A stretch of 64,000 nucleotides of DNA from CAZQKW01 sp964594075 (GCA_964594075.1 CAZQKW010000014.1:8970-72969), one strand, 5' to 3'; counted from the first letter of the stretch, positions 44,251-54,201 are shown. Numbers and translations: made by a program. The notes: generated by a model from the sequence alone, not told the origin.

Positions 44251-45372
44251 ATGCCGACTGTTACAATACAACGAATAAAAGAAGCCGGGATTTTGCCCGC
44301 CCTCCAATTGTTATTGCAACCTTTTGCCGCACAACGTGCTCTGTCTGGCTCCTCAGTGCTCATCAAACCCAATCTGGTTGAGCCTGAACATTACACCACG
44401 GGGCAAACAACCAATCCTGCTGTGGTAGAGGCAATAATTCAATGGTGCCGGCTTCAGGGCGCAACGCAGATTGCCATAGGCGAAGGACCAAGTTATTTTC
44501 AACCGCAGTATTCTTTGCGCGAATGTTTTACCGAAACCGGCATTGCCGCTGTCGCCAAACGCCAGAATGTCCCGTGGATACTGTTTGACGAAGGGCCCTT
44601 TCGCACTTTTAATAATTATTCTCCCCGCACACCGAAAAGCTTCTCTGTCTCTGAACATGCCTTTACCTGGGACCATATCATTAATGTTCCGGTACCCAAA
44701 TCTCATTATCTCACCACTGTTTCCATTGGCATGAAAAATTTGAAGGGTTTTCTCAAGCGTAATGACAAACCTGCCTTTCACCATGTCGGCGACGAGGGCA
44801 TTCACGGCTCGGTTACAGAACTTAATTGCCTGATACGTCCCTCCCTGACCATTGTTGACTGCACCGCCCCGGTGCATACCAATAAAAACTTTCTTCTGGC
44901 AAGCTCTGACATCGTTGCCTGCGATGCGGTAACGACATCGCTGATGGGCTTAAGTCCCGAAAAAATCCGAACCATCCAACTCGGTTACCAGGCTGGTTTG
45001 GGGGAAATGCATCTTGCCAAAATTGAGCTGCTCGGCGACGATTTTAAAACTCTAAAAATGAATTTTGAACAGCACGAAGACTATCTCAAAAGAGCATTTC
45101 CTCGTCTCACCCTTGCCGCACGGCAGGCCTGCAGTGGCTGCCTGATACCATTTTTCTGGGCATTGCAGCAATTAGAGAGCAATCAGGGAAAAATCGGTGC
45201 GGAATGCACTATTATCGCGGGGAAAAACGGTCACTCCCCGATAAAAACTGATGCCGTTCTTTTTATCGGGGAGTGCACAAAACAAATTGCAGAGAAAAAG
45301 TGTTTTTTGGGCGGATGCCCGCCGACAAAAGAGGAAATGTTTGAGTTTTTAAAAAAGCATTTCCACAAATGA
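44251..45372 (+). CDS. DUF362 domain-containing protein
   Basis: A 373-residue protein with the DUF362 signatures VLIKPNLVEPEHYTTGQTTN (about 36-55), the VxxPKSHYLTTVSIGMKNLKG block (about 149-169) and CDAVTTSLMGL. Many DUF362 proteins carry ferredoxin motifs or are found beside them; here the C-terminus has CSGCLIPF and two later Cys residues (ECTKQ..KKCFLGGCPP), a partly ferredoxin-like pattern. No signal peptide is evident. Function is unknown; it stands alone, convergent with the Tat-exported gene. Confidence 0.85.
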   Translation: MPTVTIQRIKEAGILPALQLLLQPFAAQRALSGSSVLIKPNLVEPEHYTTGQTTNPAVVEAIIQWCRLQGATQIAIGEGPSYFQPQYSLRECFTETGIAAVAKRQNVPWILFDEGPFRTFNNYSPRTPKSFSVSEHAFTWDHIINVPVPKSHYLTTVSIGMKNLKGFLKRNDKPAFHHVGDEGIHGSVTELNCLIRPSLTIVDCTAPVHTNKNFLLASSDIVACDAVTTSLMGLSPEKIRTIQLGYQAGLGEMHLAKIELLGDDFKTLKMNFEQHEDYLKRAFPRLTLAARQACSGCLIPFFWALQQLESNQGKIGAECTIIAGKNGHSPIKTDAVLFIGECTKQIAEKKCFLGGCPPTKEEMFEFLKKHFHK

Positions 45373-45400
45373 AGCGCCGCCGGAGTTGCGAATCGAAGCA

Positions 45401-46351
45401 CTACGCAAAATAGCTTTTTACTTTTTGCTCAAATAATTTTACCAGCCTCTGACCCGGTTTCTCCTTTACCGTATTGTCAAATTCTTCAACCGGCCAGTAA
45501 AGAACTGCGGGAACTTCAGGAACATTATTATGATAAAAACCATGAAGAATAGCCGGAAATTTGACAATTTCAAGCAATTCTTCTGAAACAGCCGGGTTCC
45601 TCGGATCAAGCACTTGTGCAATACAGCGGATCTCAAAACTTTTAAATATATCATAGCGACCTTGAAAACACAGCGTTGCCACCGGATTTTCCATGAGATT
45701 TAAGAAGGTGTGGGTTTCAAATTCCGGGGTAGTAAAATATTCGACGCCGGGTTGCAGTTCTTTGCGCCATATGTCCTGTTCGTGAAGCTCCTTAAGCCAT
45801 GCAACTTTGGTTTTAAAAGGTGTTTGTTCATCTATCATTCTTAACATGGTTGCGTTTATTTCTTTGATATGTTCCGGTGTGGGCACTGCAGAAAGCCCAA
45901 TGATTTTGCTGTTGAGATGAAAGCTGCTGTCGCCTCTTCCACGGCGGTTGCCATAGGTGGCCACCGATGGACTGTGCGGCCCGCCGGCGCGGAATTCATA
46001 CGGCTCGGGAGATAACTGTTCTTCAAAACTTCTGAGCATTTCCGAAAAATGCCAGTTCCAGTATGTTTCCTCAAGGTTTCTTATCTGGAATCGTCTCCAC
46101 CATCCGTCAACCCGTGCCCAGATATAACCCTGTTTAACTTCTCCATCATAAACGGTTTTCTGTATGCAATACTTTTTCCCTTCTGCATTTGTTTTCCAGT
46201 AATTTTTTCTTGATGTCAAATTGGATCCATTCCCATACGCAAGCCTGACCCTGGTCAAAAAAGGCATCGCCAAAAGGCCTGCTCCTCCCCATTTTAGAAA
46301 ACTTCTTCTGGGCATTGCAGATATGCCGCTGTTAGGTTCTTGTGCTTCCAT
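45401..46351 (-). CDS. Tat-exported protein of unknown function
   Basis: A 316-residue protein with a twin-arginine signal RRSFLKWGGAGLLAMPFL (residues 15-32), so it is exported folded and may hold a cofactor. The mature part is rich in Trp and Tyr and has no cysteine pairs or motif I recognise. AAAAGGAGG precedes the ATG. It lies at the edge of the CRISPR locus but shares no link with it. Expect a periplasmic protein, perhaps a redox or DUF1838-like enzyme, but this is a guess. Confidence 0.7.
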   Translation of the reverse strand: MEAQEPNSGISAMPRRSFLKWGGAGLLAMPFLTRVRLAYGNGSNLTSRKNYWKTNAEGKKYCIQKTVYDGEVKQGYIWARVDGWWRRFQIRNLEETYWNWHFSEMLRSFEEQLSPEPYEFRAGGPHSPSVATYGNRRGRGDSSFHLNSKIIGLSAVPTPEHIKEINATMLRMIDEQTPFKTKVAWLKELHEQDIWRKELQPGVEYFTTPEFETHTFLNLMENPVATLCFQGRYDIFKSFEIRCIAQVLDPRNPAVSEELLEIVKFPAILHGFYHNNVPEVPAVLYWPVEEFDNTVKEKPGQRLVKLFEQKVKSYFA

Positions 46352-46568
46352 AATAAATCCTCCTTTTTAAATCTGTTAAAAAATTAATATCGCCGCGCGT
46401 TTATGAATTATTATTATAGGATGATTTTATTACTATTTTCAATCCATCTTTTTTTACAGGGTTTTTATTCAATCATTCGCCTGCAAAGTGGGAAGCAACA
46501 ATCGGCTCAGAATCTATAACGCTATTTGCCAATCATGTATAATTTATTTACATTAAATATCTCTTATC
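46352..46568. other. Intergenic region upstream of the Tat-exported gene
   Basis: AT-rich, should contain the promoter of the gene at 45401-46351. I see no clear box or coding frame; repeat R2-C follows at 46569, and 46763-46934 before the CRISPR array is also without features. Confidence 0.35.
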
Positions 46569-46762
46569 AATAGTGTCCAAAATAGGGGGTGCTTCCCTTT
46601 TCATTGCCTCAGGGCTTTGGCTCAAACGCTTGCAATGACCAGTTCCTTTCATACACACCTTGTAACGGTCATTGCGAGTTCCGCAGCGCGGGACGTGGCA
46701 ATCTCAACTGCCAAAAAGTAAACATTACATAACGAGTTAATCTGCGATTTTGGACAAGAAAG
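46569..46762 (-). repeat. Dispersed repeat family R2, copy C
   Basis: The cleanest copy, about 195 bp, inverted relative to A and B. It contains the internal inverted repeats TGGCAATCTC...TGCCA and TCCGCAGCGCGGGA, and GCTTCCC..., GGCTTTGGCTC as distal part. Ends AGTGTCC and GGACA. Confidence 0.75.
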
Positions 46763-46846
46763 TTGCAAATATTTGTTCAGAGAAAAAAACAGAAACACCT
46801 CAAGGTTGATCGCCACTCACATATTACAATCATTGAAAAAAGATCA

Positions 46847-47348
<502 letters not shown>

Positions 47349-47651
47349 TCACACAATCAATGGCCCCTCCTGATCAATTGTTTTTTTCGCTCCGACATGC
47401 TCCACCCGATGTTTCCAATTAGACCCCAAATAGTAAAACCTCAGACTATCTACAGTTTGATCAATCTCTTCGATAAGCCGATTTTTTAAAACAGCCCACT
47501 GGGCAGGATCTACAATACATTCAAAAACTGAAAATTGAACGCGCTGACCATAATCCTGACAGGCTTTTGCAACTCTACGCAAACGCCGATGACCGCCTTC
47601 TTCTGTAATTGCAACATCATAACTTATAAGGACAAACATATTATTCCCCAT
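47349..47651 (-). CDS. cas2: CRISPR-associated endoribonuclease Cas2
   Basis: A 100-residue Cas2 that forms the integrase complex with Cas1 for spacer acquisition. The ferredoxin-like fold is clear: MFVLISYDVAITEEGGHRRL with the conserved Asp12, VQFSVFECIVDP and the strand FYYLGS. It lies 60 bp after cas1 and next to the leader, as in most type I-C loci. Confidence 0.96.
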   Translation of the reverse strand: MGNNMFVLISYDVAITEEGGHRRLRRVAKACQDYGQRVQFSVFECIVDPAQWAVLKNRLIEEIDQTVDSLRFYYLGSNWKHRVEHVGAKKTIDQEGPLIV

Positions 47652-47711
47652 TATATAGGTTTTCTTTATGACATCCTTTCACCGGTGATGAGGCAAGCAT
47701 TTTTTTACTTC

Positions 47712-48743
47712 CTACTTCCAAATAAAGGGCGGATACCCGTCCAAATCACGGCGCAGATGACGAGCCAGTAACAAAGCCTGTATGTGAAACAATATTCCTA
47801 TGGTGACTTTCTCCTCAATAAAGGGATGAAATATTTCTTCCTGTTTTCTCTCCTGATATGAGGCAAGAACTGTCTTTCTGGTATCATCTGTCATAAACAC
47901 AGCACCTGTTTCAGATTTTTTAAAACCTTTTTCGTTAACCTGCTTCAAGTTGATTAATGAAAGAACCAATCTATCAGCTATCACAGGCCTGAATTCTTCC
48001 ATCAAATCAAGCGCCAGCCCCGGCCTGCCAGGACGATCCCTATGCAGAAAACCAACCGCTGGATCCAGACCTACAGACTCAAGTGCTGAACGGACATCGT
48101 GCATGAGGAGTGTGTAGATGAAAGACAACAGACAATTCACCTTATCAAGCGGCGGCCTCCTATTTCGCTCTTGAAAACTGAAAGAGTCTTTCTGTGCAAC
48201 TATCAGATGATCAAAAATGCCGAAATAAATATGGGCGGCATCTCCCTCATAACCCCGCACAATATCGAGCGGTTGATCTTGCTGTAGTAATCTAAGATAA
48301 TGGGCAAGTCTCCTTGCTGCATGCTCAACTTCTGTAACATTTATTCTATCGCTATGGTCTCTTAGTGCTCGTTGCATAACTGTCCGGCAATTGGCAATCT
48401 TACCAATAAGAATGGCTTGTGCCATTTTTGCCGAAAATTGCAGGTCATCTGCTTTACGGTATTGTTCGCGACGCAGCATTACGTTGCCAGTTACCGGGCC
48501 TTGGACACGCGCCAGAAACCTGCCGTACTCGGATAGAAAGCTTATTTCAACACCATTTTCAGCACAAAAACCCATGAGAAAAGGACTACAAGTTACTTGA
48601 CCAAAACAGACAATGCCACTTATCGTATGGACAGGAATGCGTAGACGAGTTTCTTGTTCAATTTTTACAACAATTGTTTCTCCTTCTTTAGAAAGATATG
48701 CTCCTTGTGTTGTAACAAAAAGAGTATTAAGATGCTTTTTCAC
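47712..48743 (-). CDS. cas1: CRISPR-associated endonuclease Cas1 (type I-C)
   Basis: A 343-residue Cas1c. N-terminal beta domain (MKKHLNTLFVTTQGAYLSKE, TISGIVCFGQV) and a C-terminal helical domain with the metal ligands Glu in ARRLAHYLR-region, His and Asp in SVGLDPAVGFLHRDRPGRPG and ALDLMEEFRP. It catalyses spacer integration. The start overlaps the end of cas4 by 17 bp, so they are translationally coupled. Confidence 0.96.
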   Translation of the reverse strand: MKKHLNTLFVTTQGAYLSKEGETIVVKIEQETRLRIPVHTISGIVCFGQVTCSPFLMGFCAENGVEISFLSEYGRFLARVQGPVTGNVMLRREQYRKADDLQFSAKMAQAILIGKIANCRTVMQRALRDHSDRINVTEVEHAARRLAHYLRLLQQDQPLDIVRGYEGDAAHIYFGIFDHLIVAQKDSFSFQERNRRPPLDKVNCLLSFIYTLLMHDVRSALESVGLDPAVGFLHRDRPGRPGLALDLMEEFRPVIADRLVLSLINLKQVNEKGFKKSETGAVFMTDDTRKTVLASYQERKQEEIFHPFIEEKVTIGILFHIQALLLARHLRRDLDGYPPFIWK

Positions 48744-49389
48744 TTTCCCGCGTTATTTCTTTTAAGTAGTTATTAACGCAAAACCTTTTTCTACTAATCT
48801 TAGGCAGACAGTAAGAAATCATAGAGCAATTATCACATTTACGCGCGTAATCAGCATTTGGTGTCATGCCAGATGCAACCAGCTCATGAACAAAATTGGC
48901 CGTCTTTTCGGTCTTTTCTCTCAGCCATGGGTTAAATGTGACATCAAATCTGTGCCGTGTTTTACCATAGAACAGAGCGCCTTCCGACACTTCAGTTTTA
49001 AGCATTTCTTCAAGACATATTGCCTGAGCACATAGTTGAATCTTGTCACAATCATCCGGCTTTGGCTTTCCGCGTTTATACTCAACAGGAAACGGTTTCC
49101 ATGTTCCATCGAACTGCTGGTGGAACTCTACGACATCAGCAATACCCACGAGTCCTAAGCGCAACGACCGCAAAGGTACTGCATGCTCAATTCGCACTTT
49201 CCCGCGAGATTCGCTTCCTGCCTCATGCACTTTGTCATGCAAAATTTTACCCTCGGCGGTAAGACGGTTATCATTCCAGACCTGTTCTATATAAATAAGA
49301 GCACACTGACGCGGGCAAAAAACATAATGTTGCAAAGCAGAAAGATGTATAAGGTCATCTTCAGAATACATTTGAGCCTCATAAAACAT
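48727..49389 (-). CDS. cas4: CRISPR-associated exonuclease Cas4
   Basis: A 220-residue Cas4 with the RecB-nuclease core (GIADVVEFH, FPVEYKRGKPK with the catalytic Glu and Lys) and four cysteines for a [4Fe-4S] cluster: one in HYVFCPRQCA and three in CDNCSMISYC near the C-terminus. It trims prespacers and sets PAM orientation together with Cas1-Cas2. It is separated from cas7 by 215 bp, an unusually long gap for this operon. Confidence 0.95.
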   Translation of the reverse strand: MFYEAQMYSEDDLIHLSALQHYVFCPRQCALIYIEQVWNDNRLTAEGKILHDKVHEAGSESRGKVRIEHAVPLRSLRLGLVGIADVVEFHQQFDGTWKPFPVEYKRGKPKPDDCDKIQLCAQAICLEEMLKTEVSEGALFYGKTRHRFDVTFNPWLREKTEKTANFVHELVASGMTPNADYARKCDNCSMISYCLPKISRKRFCVNNYLKEITRESEKAS

Positions 49390-49604
49390 TTATGGCAATT
49401 TTGGAGTATCGGCGACCCTCCAATGCTCAGCAACATTCTGCTTGCTGCTTCTTGCCGTCTGCACGATCTTTTCAAACCTGTGCGACCAGATAATTAAGTA
49501 ATTGCAGAACACTACCGTGGCTTTATAAATAATTTCAGCTACCGGTAATATTTCAAATCACGGCGACCGCCATGGGAGATGGTGCTGTATAGGCCTCTTT
49601 CCGG
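49390..49604. other. 215-bp gap inside the cas operon
   Basis: Non-coding stretch between cas7 and cas4, while the genes around it overlap or nearly touch. No repeat family copy, repeat unit or long frame was found. It may hold a promoter for the adaptation genes or be the remnant of an insertion. Confidence 0.5.
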
Positions 49605-50507
49605 TCAATTAATCAAAAACACCTCTTTTATTGTTTCTTTAATTTCCTGACCATCTAATAGTATTTGATAATCTTCAAAACCGCGGGCTGGTTTTGCAGG
49701 ATTAGTCCTGCGTTTCACTTCAATACGTTCAAAAAGCGCATGCGCTGGAGCGTTTCCCAAGGCAGAATCATGTTTAAAAATGATTAACCCGCGTGTTGAC
49801 ATCATGCCTCTTGCAGCTGAACGGTCATGTTCAAACATGTCTGTCAACGATCTCCAAAGTATTTCAAGGTCTTCTTCCGAAAAACCGGTCTGGGCAGCGA
49901 GATAAGGAGAAACAAAGCCATAGGCAACATAAACGCCATACGGAACTGTGTGTTTACGTCCCATTTCTGTTTCTTTGCTCCGCGCATCATCTTCGCTCGT
50001 GACAGCGATTCGTGTAATGGAGTGTTCAAGCGTTACAATAGGGTCAACAGAACGACCGAAGGTAATCTGAACAGGGCCACGGACTTGGCCAGCATTAGCT
50101 CCCGTGGATAAAACGGCACCGAAGGTTCTAATATCATAAAAAAGCTCACACATTTTTTGGCGGGCCTTCGCAATTTCTTCGCGACGTTCTTGACTTTTGT
50201 CTTTCTTTTTTTTTGCTTCTTTCGCAGCTTTTGCATCAAGACCAGCGGCTTTATATCCATTATCTATCTCAATATTAAGAATCGCCCTTTCCTTTACAAA
50301 AATATCAAAGCCCTCTTTCCCCGCCTGCGTAAGAAGCACATAATTGCGCACTTTGCGCTTGAGGCATACATCAGTAACAAGACCCAAGCCTGTTTCAGGA
50401 TCTAAACGAGGAAGGTTTCCTGCATCCGGGTCACCATTGGGGTTGCCATCCTGAACATCAAAAACAAGAATAAAATCATAACGGTTTTTAATTGGATTTT
50501 TTCCCAT
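49605..50507 (-). CDS. cas7c: Type I-C Cascade backbone protein Cas7 (Csd2)
   Basis: A 300-residue Cas7 of the Csd2 type. It opens with NRYDFILVFDVQDGNPNGDP, the family hallmark, and contains the RRM-fold strands with FGAVLSTGANAGQVRGPVQI and HTVPYGVYVAYGF. Six or more copies bind along the crRNA. It follows cas8c after 30 bp. Confidence 0.96.
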   Translation of the reverse strand: MGKNPIKNRYDFILVFDVQDGNPNGDPDAGNLPRLDPETGLGLVTDVCLKRKVRNYVLLTQAGKEGFDIFVKERAILNIEIDNGYKAAGLDAKAAKEAKKKKDKSQERREEIAKARQKMCELFYDIRTFGAVLSTGANAGQVRGPVQITFGRSVDPIVTLEHSITRIAVTSEDDARSKETEMGRKHTVPYGVYVAYGFVSPYLAAQTGFSEEDLEILWRSLTDMFEHDRSAARGMMSTRGLIIFKHDSALGNAPAHALFERIEVKRRTNPAKPARGFEDYQILLDGQEIKETIKEVFLIN

Positions 50508-50537
50508 AATTATGCCCTTTCCTGTAAAAATAATTTG

Positions 50538-52265
50538 TTATTCATTGTTTGTTTTTTTGGTATAAAAATCCTGCATTTGATGATAATAGCCAATGGCAAA
50601 GCGACCCTGATCAGCAACATCAAGATGCGGTGGAAAATCTCCTATTTCCGAGATTATTTCCTGAACCAGACGTTCCCGCGCAATGCGAAGGCCTTCGGGT
50701 AGCTTCCCAAGATGGTGTTGGGTCAATCGTATAAGATTACCAAAAACTGACACAGGTGAACCCGATGCTGCGCCGTAAAATCTGTCACGGATAGTGGCGT
50801 TGATTCCCGGATTAGCATCGGACTGGATTTTCTCCAGTGCGGCAAATAGCCGGCCAAGGCAGTAACCAATATTGGTGTTAGTGGGGTCGAGGCTCATAGA
50901 GATCTCCTTTTCATTTTTAGGGTTATTAAAACGTACTGAACGATTCAAAAATGCCTTGATTAATGCAGCACGAGGGTATCGCACATTCTGCTCGGCACGG
51001 TTACGTCGAACTGCCGCCTGCAGAAGCGTAGCCGGAAAAGGCAGTCCTGAAAGAATAGAACGCATAATATCCCCAGCAAGGTTTGGGGGAATATTTTCAG
51101 ATTTTCCTTGTGCAGCTAATGAATTTAATAAACGAAGCAGTGAGAGTATCGCCTTTTCGTTATTGCCATGAATAATTTTTACATCTTCAAAATATTGATA
51201 AAATCGTGCAGCCATTTCAGGTATCGTGCCTACGTGCCAAAAACGAACAGCTAAACGTTTTGCATTGGGTGCAAGACCAAGAACATAAAATCGCGTTTCC
51301 TTGTCTGAATCCCAATAACTTCCTTTTTTAACCGATTCATACAAGGCTCGAACGGCCTCAATGCTGCGGTCAGGGTCATCCTTCGGCGGTTCGCTGAAAA
51401 AATTAATAACCTGATTTTCAAAATCGGTTTGACGGTCAGCCCAAAATACTGTGGTTGAGTCGCCTATTTGAATTCGTTGCCGGGAATCTTTACGGAGCAA
51501 ATAATTAAGCGCTTCCGAATAAGCAAAAGCGGCAAATTTGCTAACCGGCGCATTTGCACCTTGCTCTTTACCAAAGGACTTAAAGGAATTCCAATTAAAG
51601 GATACCAGGTTTGCTCCGGTGCTTAGAGCACCCCGGATCCCTTTGATTAAAGGATGTAGCGTCTCAAGTGGCTGATTCTCTTCGCCGGTTACTAAACAAA
51701 ACCCTCTTTCTCCTTCACTGTGACTTCTAGCTTTTTCAATAGCATTTACTATTTCCTCCCGGCGCACAATAATCTGATCATCTGAAACCAATCGAAAAGT
51801 AACCTTTGCAGCCTGAAAATCAATTAGTTCTTGCCAGGTTTCCGGGAAATTTCGTTCAAGGATTGTAATTTTATTTTCTTGATCAAGAAATTTTATTAAC
51901 GCGTTAATACCCGGACTGTTAAGATTGCTGAATTTTTTAATGTTAGCTTTAAATAACGCGTGCTGCTTTTTTGCACGTTCTTGATTTCCCCTCTTAACAA
52001 ATCCTAATGCTTTATCTGGATTGTCCCAGAACAAATTTGCTTTTATGCCAGAGGAACGAATAACGGTCTTCGGCACAAGGAAAGGTTTAGCATTTCGTTT
52101 TCCACCACTTCCCTCAGAGGTATTTTCAAGATTTGCAAGGGTGCCATCAGGATTTAATACGATAACAAAAGGAATTTCTTTAAATTCCCAGCCTTCTGGT
52201 GCAATGCCACTGTCCTGTTCCTCTGTTTTGCGGTCGTAGTATTCTTTGAGAGCCAGCAGAATCAT
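50538..52265 (-). CDS. cas8c: Type I-C Cascade large subunit Cas8c (Csd1)
   Basis: A 575-residue Csd1-type large subunit that recognises the PAM and recruits Cas3. ILLALKEYYDRK at the start, CLVTGEENQPLETLHPLIKG (about 195-214), GANLVSFNWNSFKSFGKEQG and FYVLGLAPNAKRLAVRFW are diagnostic. Its ATG overlaps the cas5c stop by 4 bp. In type I-C systems an internal start can also make a Cas11 small subunit from the 3' part of this gene; an internal Met within about the last 130 codons (EISMSLDPTNTNIGY) would suit. Confidence 0.95.
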   Translation of the reverse strand: MILLALKEYYDRKTEEQDSGIAPEGWEFKEIPFVIVLNPDGTLANLENTSEGSGGKRNAKPFLVPKTVIRSSGIKANLFWDNPDKALGFVKRGNQERAKKQHALFKANIKKFSNLNSPGINALIKFLDQENKITILERNFPETWQELIDFQAAKVTFRLVSDDQIIVRREEIVNAIEKARSHSEGERGFCLVTGEENQPLETLHPLIKGIRGALSTGANLVSFNWNSFKSFGKEQGANAPVSKFAAFAYSEALNYLLRKDSRQRIQIGDSTTVFWADRQTDFENQVINFFSEPPKDDPDRSIEAVRALYESVKKGSYWDSDKETRFYVLGLAPNAKRLAVRFWHVGTIPEMAARFYQYFEDVKIIHGNNEKAILSLLRLLNSLAAQGKSENIPPNLAGDIMRSILSGLPFPATLLQAAVRRNRAEQNVRYPRAALIKAFLNRSVRFNNPKNEKEISMSLDPTNTNIGYCLGRLFAALEKIQSDANPGINATIRDRFYGAASGSPVSVFGNLIRLTQHHLGKLPEGLRIARERLVQEIISEIGDFPPHLDVADQGRFAIGYYHQMQDFYTKKTNNE

Positions 52266-52981
52266 CTTCTTACCTCCTGACTATCGAGCGGGGGAACGTT
52301 TATTACCCCTTTTTTTAGCGCTGCCCTAAAAAACATAGGTTTTATATCCTTAGGATCTGAATAATCCATATCATAGAACATCCAGCCGAGGTCTCTTGTT
52401 TCGGGAATCGGCGAAGCTGGCTCCGCCTCAGGGCTTACCAGAATCACATGGGCAGCAAACTCTCGACAGCCAAGGTATGGTTGATGAAAATGTTGCCCTT
52501 TTTTGGCACGACGTTCAAACATTGCGGCATACTTCGCTTCGATTTCATCCGGGCGTATGTTCGGCTTTTTCATGGCCGCGGTTTCATCCGAATCCACCAG
52601 CCACTCGGGAGCAGGGTTAAGTGCAGTGCTGCGCTTATCCGGCGGGATAAAAACAAACTGTGCGTAAAGGCGATATCTTACATCCCGCAAAAAAAGCCCG
52701 GCTCGCTGCTGGCGTTCGTCTTCGATAAAAATGCCATCTGAACGCGGTGAAGCGATTTTGCCGACTTCGTTGCGACGCACAGAAATCCACCTGATTGGCG
52801 CAAGAACTTCTATCTTTTTAACCTGCCAAAATATGGCTGGTTTCCAGAGAATCGCATCGAATACAGCTCGGGCAGCAGATGGGGTGATCACATCATAACT
52901 AACGCGCTCTACCTTCATCTCAGGCCGGGTAAAGCAGGCATATGGGCCGCTTACTTCAAGGCAAAATCCTTTCATAGGCAT
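52262..52981 (-). CDS. cas5c: Type I-C crRNA-processing protein Cas5c (Cas5d)
   Basis: A 239-residue Cas5d. In type I-C this protein, rather than Cas6, cuts the pre-crRNA at the repeat hairpin and stays bound to the 5' handle. GFCLEVSGPYACFTRPEMKVERVSYDVITPSAARAVF contains the conserved N-terminal block; QRAGLFLRDVRYRLYAQFVF and KKGQHFHQPYLGCREFAAHV (with Lys-His) follow. No cas6 is present in the locus, in line with this role. Confidence 0.95.
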   Translation of the reverse strand: MPMKGFCLEVSGPYACFTRPEMKVERVSYDVITPSAARAVFDAILWKPAIFWQVKKIEVLAPIRWISVRRNEVGKIASPRSDGIFIEDERQQRAGLFLRDVRYRLYAQFVFIPPDKRSTALNPAPEWLVDSDETAAMKKPNIRPDEIEAKYAAMFERRAKKGQHFHQPYLGCREFAAHVILVSPEAEPASPIPETRDLGWMFYDMDYSDPKDIKPMFFRAALKKGVINVPPLDSQEVRR

Positions 52982-52998
52982 ATTCCTTTCATGTTGGA

Positions 52999-54201
52999 TT
53001 AAACTAGCAAATCTTCGGGATTATACGTCTCCTGGTAAATGTTCAGTCCGATATTTGGAGAATACAGCATAGAGTCGGCCTGAACAAAAATGCCGTTATG
53101 AATCTCTTCAATGCGACCCTCCTCCACGAGACGTTTCGCAACATTTGGCTTAATTGCAACAGTATAGCGTTGAAGCTTCCGCATAATTTCACGACTTGGA
53201 CCGGCATAAAACAAACATTTTATCAGTTCATCATTATTGCCATAACGAACAATGACTGTAACTGATGGGTCTTTAATCAGTTGAAATTCTTGACCGGCAG
53301 TCCGAAACTGAACATTGCCATGAGGATTAACATCCCTAACCAACTTTTCGCGCCACCAGTTTTCACCTGTGTCGTTTATACTGCTATAGTATCTTTCAAA
53401 GTAGCGCTGGAAGGAATCAGGGGTCTCGGGGGAGAAATCATGTAACAAACTTAGTTCTTTGGTTGCGTCCTCTCCCTTGCGCAGCAAGCCAGGTGGTGCA
53501 GGCTTGGGAGCTATGAATACATGCACCTCACCAAGACGGTGGTTTTTCCCCTCGCGGTTGCAACGGCCAGCTGCCTGGTTAATTGAATCAAGTCCGGCCA
53601 GGGCGCGATAGACAACAGGGAAATCCATATCCACTCCCGCCTCGACAAGTTGCGTACTTACCACACGGCATATTTCACCTCGCAAAAGCCGATTCTTAAT
53701 TTCAGTAATGACTTGCGAGCGATGTTCGCCGCACATTAGCGCAGAAAGATGTATTGTGCCTTCCGGCATCTCTTTCCAGAGCCAATAACAATCAGTCCGA
53801 GTATTTACAATACAGAGAACTTGCTGATAGTCCGCAAGTTCTTCTGCAAGGTCATGCCAATCATAAGAATCGTTCATGTTTTTCGGGAAATTGATATTTG
53901 CGCGCTTGAGTTCAACATAAAGCCGTGAAGGGTTAGAAATTATCTCGTTTGGTTTCTGAAAGAGATACGGTAATGCAGGCTGTGTTGCAGTTGAAAGAAC
54001 GACTGTAACTTTGTAATCGCAAACCAAACGGTTAAGTGATTCAACACAGGGAAAAAGTAGATCCGGGGGAAGAAGGTGGGCCTCATCAAGAATGACTACG
54101 CTATTGACAATATTATGAAGCTTCCGACACCGCCCCGGTCTCGCTGCATAAAGTGACTCAAAAAACGGACGCTGGTAGTTACAATTACTGGTGCATCCCA
54201 A
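52999..54201 (-). CDS. cas3: Cas3, C-terminal part (helicase), reading frame broken from the N-terminal part
   Basis: This frame holds most of the helicase: the DEAH box VVILDEAHLLPPDLLF, VVLSTATQPALPYLF (motif III), VVSTQLVEAGVDMDFPVVYR (motif V) and INQAAGRCNREGK (motif VI). Its first about 14 codons (MGCTSNCNY...) are an out-of-frame reading of upstream coding DNA, so there is no independent start. Homology continues seamlessly from the N-terminal frame at 54159-54165. With the frames joined, Cas3 would be about 736 residues, normal for type I-C. Confidence 0.9.
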   Translation of the reverse strand: MGCTSNCNYQRPFFESLYAARPGRCRKLHNIVNSVVILDEAHLLPPDLLFPCVESLNRLVCDYKVTVVLSTATQPALPYLFQKPNEIISNPSRLYVELKRANINFPKNMNDSYDWHDLAEELADYQQVLCIVNTRTDCYWLWKEMPEGTIHLSALMCGEHRSQVITEIKNRLLRGEICRVVSTQLVEAGVDMDFPVVYRALAGLDSINQAAGRCNREGKNHRLGEVHVFIAPKPAPPGLLRKGEDATKELSLLHDFSPETPDSFQRYFERYYSSINDTGENWWREKLVRDVNPHGNVQFRTAGQEFQLIKDPSVTVIVRYGNNDELIKCLFYAGPSREIMRKLQRYTVAIKPNVAKRLVEEGRIEEIHNGIFVQADSMLYSPNIGLNIYQETYNPEDLLV

